Shown here piece after piece: positions 60,117 to 64,000 of a DNA stretch of 64,000 nt. Within the stretch, counting starts at the first letter, position 1. Each line of letters begins with the position of its first letter. This DNA comes from PALSA-911 sp963839645 (GTDB taxonomy: Bacteria > Pseudomonadota > Alphaproteobacteria > Acetobacterales > Acetobacteraceae). Where the stretch lies: positions 1,116,001-1,180,000 of the forward strand of contig CAWIVZ010000001.1 in NCBI GenBank assembly GCA_963839645.1, in the 5' to 3' direction. The translations under genes and the position numbers were made by a program. The notes below the pieces were generated by a model that worked only from the letters and a program-made list of their open reading frames with translations, made no database searches and was not told where the DNA came from.

Positions 60117-61232
60117 CTATCCTGTCACTGACAATACGACATCCGCCGGTGTCGTGGACTGATTGCGTGGGCTGCTGTTCTTGGCGCGGATGTGCTGGGA
60201 GAAACCAGTGTCGAAATTGAGCGCGCGGTCGATTGTGTCGATGAAATAATCTTGGTCGAATTCGGTGCCGGTGCCGGTCAGAGTCAACAGTGACCGTGGC
60301 GAGAGCGACAGTTCGCCCGGCATGGTGGCTTGCAGGACCCGCTCGTGGCGGGTCAGTTCGGCAAGTTTTTGCTGCGCCAGCTTGAGGGCGGCGTCCTGGG
60401 TAAGGTTGGGGCGGACGAAGACATAGCGTTGCGGCGGTCCGGAACGGCTTTGGCCGTGTTGCCCGCTGCCGCCGGTGCGCCGGGCGGCGCGGGCGGTTTG
60501 GGTGAAGGCGGCCCGGTTGCGGGAGTTCCAGCTTTTCACCACGACCTCGATGTCGCGGGCGAGAGTGAGGGAGCGCTCGAGGCGGAGGTTGATCAGGTCA
60601 TTGGCACGGATCGGCTGAACCAGGTCAGGTGTCGGACTGGCGGGCTGAAAGTGCAATTCGGTGCCGGCGACGAATACGTCGAAACCTTCCTGCTGGGCGA
60701 GGAAGACGAGAAGGTCCCATTCCGTGGTGGCACGGCTGAACAGGCCCAATGTGATGCGATCATGCTCGTTCTGGTAATAACGGCCGACGGGTGATGTGGT
60801 GTTGGTCACCACCGGCGTGAGATTGTGCCGGCCGGCGAGTATGGTGGCGACCTCGCTTGCCGTTCGATTGGTGAATGTTTCCTGGGTGCGGCTTTCAATC
60901 AGGGAGCCGGTGAGATCCCTGCCATCGACCCGGACTTCGCCGATGACGGGGTCTATGGTGACGGTATCGACAGTGCCAATGATCAGACTCTTGAAGGTGG
61001 CGCCGGCGTCGAGGCTGAATTGAATGTCGAGCAGGATATCGGGCTCCGCGGCCCAGGAAGCCGCGCTGGTCCAGGGAGCGCCGCCGAGCGCGATGGCAGC
61101 AGAGAACCGGTCGGCCGCATAGTGATTGTTGGCGAAGACTTCCGCGCTGATGACTCCTGGGAGCGCGGTGCCGTTCGCGATGATGCGCAGGCGGGGCGAG
61201 CGCCAGGGAATGGGCGCTTCATTGGGCAGCAA
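60117..61232 (-). CDS. Tail hub protein, gpD-like (late control D)
   Basis: This 371-residue protein has the gpD fold seen in baseplate hubs: IPWRSPRLRIIANGTALPGV, GEVRVDGRDLTGSLIESRTQ and FTNRTASEVATILAGRHNLT, followed by EWDLLVFLAQQEGFDVFVAG. It forms the central hub with gpV. Its start overlaps the end of the gpX-like gene by 14 bp. Confidence 0.85.
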   Translation of the reverse strand: MLPNEAPIPWRSPRLRIIANGTALPGVISAEVFANNHYAADRFSAAIALGGAPWTSAASWAAEPDILLDIQFSLDAGATFKSLIIGTVDTVTIDPVIGEVRVDGRDLTGSLIESRTQETFTNRTASEVATILAGRHNLTPVVTNTTSPVGRYYQNEHDRITLGLFSRATTEWDLLVFLAQQEGFDVFVAGTELHFQPASPTPDLVQPIRANDLINLRLERSLTLARDIEVVVKSWNSRNRAAFTQTARAARRTGGSGQHGQSRSGPPQRYVFVRPNLTQDAALKLAQQKLAELTRHERVLQATMPGELSLSPRSLLTLTGTGTEFDQDYFIDTIDRALNFDTGFSQHIRAKNSSPRNQSTTPADVVLSVTG

Positions 61233-61404
61233 TGCCGCCTCCAGCGTTCCGGTCCATACTGGGAATGCGCAGGGTGGTTACTCCGGAGAGCATGGGGTCC
61301 GTGAGGCCGTTCAGCTGCGCGATGCGGATCCATTGCGTGGCGTCGCCAAGCTGTTCCGCAGCGATGCGAAACAGATTACCTCCAGCGAGAGTGATAGATT
61401 TCAT
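61219..61404 (-). CDS. Tail protein X (LysM-like)
   Basis: A 61-residue protein, MKSITLAGGNLFRIAAEQLG, followed by DATQWIRIAQLNGLTDPML and LRIP, a LysM-like pattern as in gpX of P2. It precedes the gpD-like hub gene, which it overlaps. It probably helps assemble the hub on the tail tube. Confidence 0.78.
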   Translation of the reverse strand: MKSITLAGGNLFRIAAEQLGDATQWIRIAQLNGLTDPMLSGVTTLRIPSMDRNAGGGIAAQ

Positions 61405-61407
61405 GGA

Positions 61408-62148
61408 TCACGTGCTCGCATTGGCAAGGTTGACGGCTGCGCGTCCGAGGTAGGAACGGGCCTGGGTGATCTGGCTGAGCAGGCCGGCGGCGTTGGTGGC
61501 CTGTGTCATGCCGGTGATGCCGGCATCGGCGGTGGAGGTGCCGGTAAGACTGGCCGTTGAGAGCAATGTTTCCGACGCGACAAGGCTGGAGCCGAGTGCG
61601 GTCTGGGCGCCCGCGAGGCTTGATTGGGCGGTGATGAAGGCGGCGGTGCCGCTGATGGTCGCGCCGGAAGCGGTGATCGCCGACTGAGTTCCGGAAAGAT
61701 CGATGTTGGCGGCGGCGGCTGAGGCCAGGGCGGTGCTGACGTCGGCCAATGCCGCCGTGGCCAGCGAGGCGGTGGTCTCGATCAGTGCGGACGCTTCGTC
61801 GCGGATGACGCTGCAGCTGATGCGGTAGGGGATCCAGTTGCTGTTCCGGTAGTCGGCCTGGAAGCTGTCGATGATGACGCTGTAGAAGAAAACATCCCAG
61901 GTCAGGGGCAATGGCAGGCCGAGGGAGCGAAGCTCGTCGACCGCGCGGGCACGCAATGTGGCGTCGGAGCCTGTGAAGATGCCGGCGAAGGTGAGGTTCG
62001 CGTCGTCGCGGCCGAGGGCGTCGATCACGCGGGTGCCGCCTGGCAGGCGATGGATGGCGAGCCGTTGCGCGCCGCCAAACGTTATGCCGGCGGGAAGCTC
62101 GAAATCCCTGAAGGCGATTGGACCGAGTAGGAGGACGATATCTGACAT
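61408..62148 (-). CDS. Phage tail/baseplate protein
   Basis: This 246-residue protein has an N-terminal half typical of hub-associated tail proteins (LLLGPIAFRDFELPAGITFG, then HRLPGGTRVIDALGRDDANL and LTWDVFFYSVIIDSFQADYR) and a C-terminal half that is long, alanine-rich and predicted helical. It precedes the gpX-like gene by 3 bp. The N-terminus resembles gpN/DNA-circularisation-type proteins, but the role is not certain. Confidence 0.62.
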   Translation of the reverse strand: MSDIVLLLGPIAFRDFELPAGITFGGAQRLAIHRLPGGTRVIDALGRDDANLTFAGIFTGSDATLRARAVDELRSLGLPLPLTWDVFFYSVIIDSFQADYRNSNWIPYRISCSVIRDEASALIETTASLATAALADVSTALASAAAANIDLSGTQSAITASGATISGTAAFITAQSSLAGAQTALGSSLVASETLLSTASLTGTSTADAGITGMTQATNAAGLLSQITQARSYLGRAAVNLANAST

Positions 62149-62201
62149 GGAATGGGTTCCGATGCGCGCTGGAGCGTTCGGGAGGGAGTGGGATCAGCGC
62201 C

Positions 62202-62372
62202 TTACGGATTGGCGGGCGGCGCGTTGTGATCGGTGCGGTGGGCTTCGGGCTGGGCTGGAATGCCGGTGGAGCGAAGCCTGAAGGGGATCGCCAGGGGTTC
62301 AGAAAATTCGGCGATATCAGGCATCGGCTCTCCCGCCCAGCGGATCTTGAAGGGTACGCGGAGGTCGTTCAT
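62202..62372 (-). CDS. Small phage protein (56 residues)
   Basis: A short frame between the tail gene and the proline-rich gene, starting at ATG 62372 and ending TAA at 62202. The product is MNDLRVPFKIRWAGEPMPDI followed by AEFSEPLAIPFRLRSTGIP and a polar end. No family is known. It fills an otherwise empty 240-bp gap in a tightly packed operon, and its composition is protein-like. Confidence 0.5.
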   Translation of the reverse strand: MNDLRVPFKIRWAGEPMPDIAEFSEPLAIPFRLRSTGIPAQPEAHRTDHNAPPANP

Positions 62373-62389
62373 GGAGGATGCCTCGTTTC

Positions 62390-63451
62390 CTATGAACCGT
62401 TCGGCGCACCGGCATGGCTGTGGCTGATGCGGGGGTCGAATCCGGTGGTGCCGGATGTCGGGCGGTCTACCGCACGGGCGAGCCGGTCGGACATCCAGCG
62501 GCCCAGGCGGGCGCCATCGAGGATGATTTCACCGTGCGGAGGGCTGACGATGTGGGATGGAGTGGAGGCCGGTAAGGCGGGCGCCACGGAGGGCGGTAAA
62601 GGTGTCTCGGGACGGGGCGGCCAAGCCGGGCGGTGCGATGGTACGAGCGGGGCGGCGGGTCGGTAGGGGACGGGGGCGAATTGGATGTCTGGCGCCGCTG
62701 CAGGCGGTTGCGGAGGCACGATCGGGCGGACTGGCGCAGACGCCGGTTTTAATGCGGTGGCCGGGGCTGGAGGCTGTGCAGGAGTTGTCCGCAAGGGGGC
62801 TGGCTGCCTGGAAATCGGCTCGGCAGGTGCAGCTGGTTCGAATTCCGGAAGCGGTGAGAGATTGGGACTGGTTGCCGGAGGCAGTGGGTGGCCGGGCAAC
62901 GGGGGCATGGCTGACGTGGTGCTGGTTGGCGGGTGCGCCTTGGCCGGCACAAGCGAGGCAATGGAGCTGCCCAGCGTGATCGGGGGGATCGATGGAGGCG
63001 AGAAGGGTTTCGCGCCGGGGGGGGCGATCTGGCTGGGTGGCCGTTGCCCAGGCGAGGCGGCCAAGCCGGGAGCGGCAGCCGGGGCGGACTGCGCCAATTC
63101 GATCGATGCCATGCGGCTGGGTGCAGGCTGGGTGGGTGCAGGCTGGGGTGGGGGAGTGATGGCTGCTGGCGGTGCGGTGCCGGCGTCGGGGGCGGCTGAT
63201 GTATCGGACGACGCAGCGGCTGGGGGGCGCGCGGGCGGCTGTTGGGCTGGATAGGCGGGGGTTGCGGACGAGATGGGTATCGAACCGGCAAAAGGCAGGT
63301 TGGCGGACAGGTTGTGCAGAGCGTTCAGGCCGGCGGAGGAGCGGGCCACGGCACGGTCCAACGCATCCAGGTCCTGGCGGATCGCTGCTACGCCGGAGGC
63401 AACGCCGTTATCCAGAGCGAGGGTGATGCCGATCTCGTAGGCTTCGATCAT
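62390..63451 (-). CDS. Proline/alanine-rich phage tail protein (tape-measure position)
   Basis: This 353-residue protein has a structured N-terminus, MIEAYEIGITLALDNGVASG then VAAIRQDLDALDRAVARSSA, as in tape-measure proteins, a middle of about 250 residues made largely of Pro and Ala, and a C-terminal RLGRWMSDRLARAVDRPTSG tail with FDPR. It sits where tape-measure genes occur but is far shorter than normal and has no hydrophobic helices. Its low-complexity middle must be unfolded or extended. The true role is unclear. Its start overlaps the next gene. Confidence 0.6.
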   Translation of the reverse strand: MIEAYEIGITLALDNGVASGVAAIRQDLDALDRAVARSSAGLNALHNLSANLPFAGSIPISSATPAYPAQQPPARPPAAASSDTSAAPDAGTAPPAAITPPPQPAPTQPAPSRMASIELAQSAPAAAPGLAASPGQRPPSQIAPPGAKPFSPPSIPPITLGSSIASLVPAKAHPPTSTTSAMPPLPGHPLPPATSPNLSPLPEFEPAAPAEPISRQPAPLRTTPAQPPAPATALKPASAPVRPIVPPQPPAAAPDIQFAPVPYRPAAPLVPSHRPAWPPRPETPLPPSVAPALPASTPSHIVSPPHGEIILDGARLGRWMSDRLARAVDRPTSGTTGFDPRISHSHAGAPNGS

Positions 63452-63840
63452 GGCGCGCTGTCTTTCGCTGCATCTCGGATGGCACTGGCCACGGACCGGG
63501 CGACTTGGTTGGCGATTTCCTCGGCGCGGGCGGCGGCGGCGGTCGACAGGAATGGGCGCGGGGGGATGTTGCGAGTCCCCAGTTCCTGATCGACCGCCAC
63601 CGGATCATCGGAACCGATCACGGCGCTGGTTGCGTCCGACCGGTAGCCAATGGAGGATTGCAAGGCGCCGGTCCGTCGCCATGGGGTCGTGTGATCGCCG
63701 CCGGGGGCGGTCGATAGCGAGTTCTGGATGGTTTCCTGAAGCATCCGGGCTGCTTGGTCCAATGCGGCTTGCTGGGTTTGTGTCATGTCCAGGCGTGCCA
63801 GGCGATCCGACAAAGCTCGCAGGCCGGCGATCCGGATCAT
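63448..63840 (-). CDS. HK97-gp10-like phage tail component
   Basis: This 130-residue protein has LRALSDRLARLDMTQTQQAA, ARMLQETIQNSL, DHTTPWRRTGALQSSIGY and the C-terminal IPPRPFLSTAAA, the pattern of HK97 gp10/tail-completion proteins. ATG 63840 is used because it overlaps the stop of the upstream gene. Its stop overlaps the next gene start by 4 bp. Confidence 0.75.
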   Translation of the reverse strand: MIRIAGLRALSDRLARLDMTQTQQAALDQAARMLQETIQNSLSTAPGGDHTTPWRRTGALQSSIGYRSDATSAVIGSDDPVAVDQELGTRNIPPRPFLSTAAAARAEEIANQVARSVASAIRDAAKDSAP

Positions 63841-64000
63841 GCCGTTTCCTTCCAAGTGACATTGGACCAGTCGAATTCCCGACCATCGAGCGTACCGATG
63901 GCGACGACGAAGGCGAGGCGCTCGTCTTCGGGGAGAGAGAAGGCGACGTCGAACGGCACCCCGTTCCTGATCAGGTACAGACAGTCGATCAGATCGGGGT
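63837..64000 (-). CDS. Phage protein, C-terminal part (5' end outside window)
   Basis: The last 54 codons of a leftward gene run from the window end to TGA at 63837-63839. The visible part reads DLIDCLYLIRNGVPFDVAFS, LPEDERLAFVVAIGTLDGRE, then FDWSNVTWKETA. I do not recognise it, but it overlaps the HK97-gp10-like start (ATGA) and so is certainly in the phage operon. Confidence 0.55.
   Translation of the reverse strand, partial: PDLIDCLYLIRNGVPFDVAFSLPEDERLAFVVAIGTLDGREFDWSNVTWKETA

Larger units (their letters stand above)
47847..64000 (-). mobile_element. Prophage or tailocin: lysis, tail-fibre and baseplate module (left part)
   Basis: From 47847 to the window end every gene runs leftward and is densely packed. 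Read in the direction of transcription they are an HK97-gp10-like protein, a proline-rich protein, gpX-, gpD-, gpV-, gpW-, gpJ- and gpI-like baseplate proteins, fibres, an SGNH-fold protein, an endolysin and a holin-like protein. The order matches contractile-tailed P2/Mu-type phages. No integrase, attachment site, capsid or terminase gene is in view, so it could be the right-hand end of a prophage or a headless tailocin. The left edge is taken as the holin-like gene. Confidence 0.85.

Noticed and set aside
1..64000. tRNA, rRNA or CRISPR arrays
   Set aside because: None recognised by eye on either strand; a tRNA-Sec gene was looked for near selB and not found, though reading by eye could miss it.

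Overview
The window reads as chromosome of a GC-rich alphaproteobacterium, most likely an Acetobacteraceae/Rhodospirillales member. Supporting signs are a DUF3126 protein, MmcB, a CtaA/Cox15-type heme A synthase, SCO1 plus PCu(A)C copper chaperones, GTTC-N7-GTTC LexA-type sites, frequent GTG/TTG starts and many ATGA start/stop overlaps. No rRNA, tRNA or CRISPR array was seen, and no gene-free stretch exceeds 300 bases.

Layout. 1-20 kb is mostly housekeeping: the 3' part of a glutamyl-tRNA synthetase gene, recX, argD-argF, a beta-propeller protein, a PAS histidine kinase coupled to tldD, heme A synthase, a copper-delivery cluster (DUF2946, SCO1, PCu(A)C), two small genes behind a LexA-type box, DUF3126, an XRE regulator, accA, phosphomannomutase/phosphoglucomutase, galU and a DHA2 efflux pump. 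Two copies of a large palindromic repeat lie at 4.9 kb and 20.1 kb.

20-34 kb is one long leftward operon for nitrogen scavenging: an allophanate-hydrolase-like gene, a complete dipeptide-type ABC importer, AtzG-, AtzE- and AtzH-like proteins, another amidase, a two-subunit molybdenum hydroxylase and a GST. A sigma-54 promoter matching the consensus at every constrained position precedes it. A second sigma-54 promoter points the other way into cyanase (cynS), and a 12-bp palindrome sits about midway between them, so both arms probably answer to nitrogen limitation.

34-39.5 kb holds the most striking system: a NIPSNAP protein, a two-part protein with a thioredoxin-like CPTC head, and a small gene interrupted by an in-frame TGA that reads through as U-G-S-C, a predicted selenoprotein. 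selB, the selenocysteine-specific elongation factor, faces it across a shared hairpin.

39.5-47.8 kb carries a universal stress protein with an FNR-like box, a uracil-DNA glycosylase, a minimal metallopeptidase, PhhB, MmcB, a cupin, an EctD-like dioxygenase and two tandem, very similar N-acyl-D-amino-acid deacylase-type genes. From 47.8 kb to the end is the lysis, tail-fibre and baseplate part of a contractile-tail prophage or tailocin, transcribed leftward.

Six genes (DUF2946, a small membrane protein, dppF, atzF, selB, the phage endolysin) each look as if they carry one extra base. Removing it restores the expected protein and, in several cases, a clean boundary with the neighbour. This may be real decay or systematic insertion error in the assembly.
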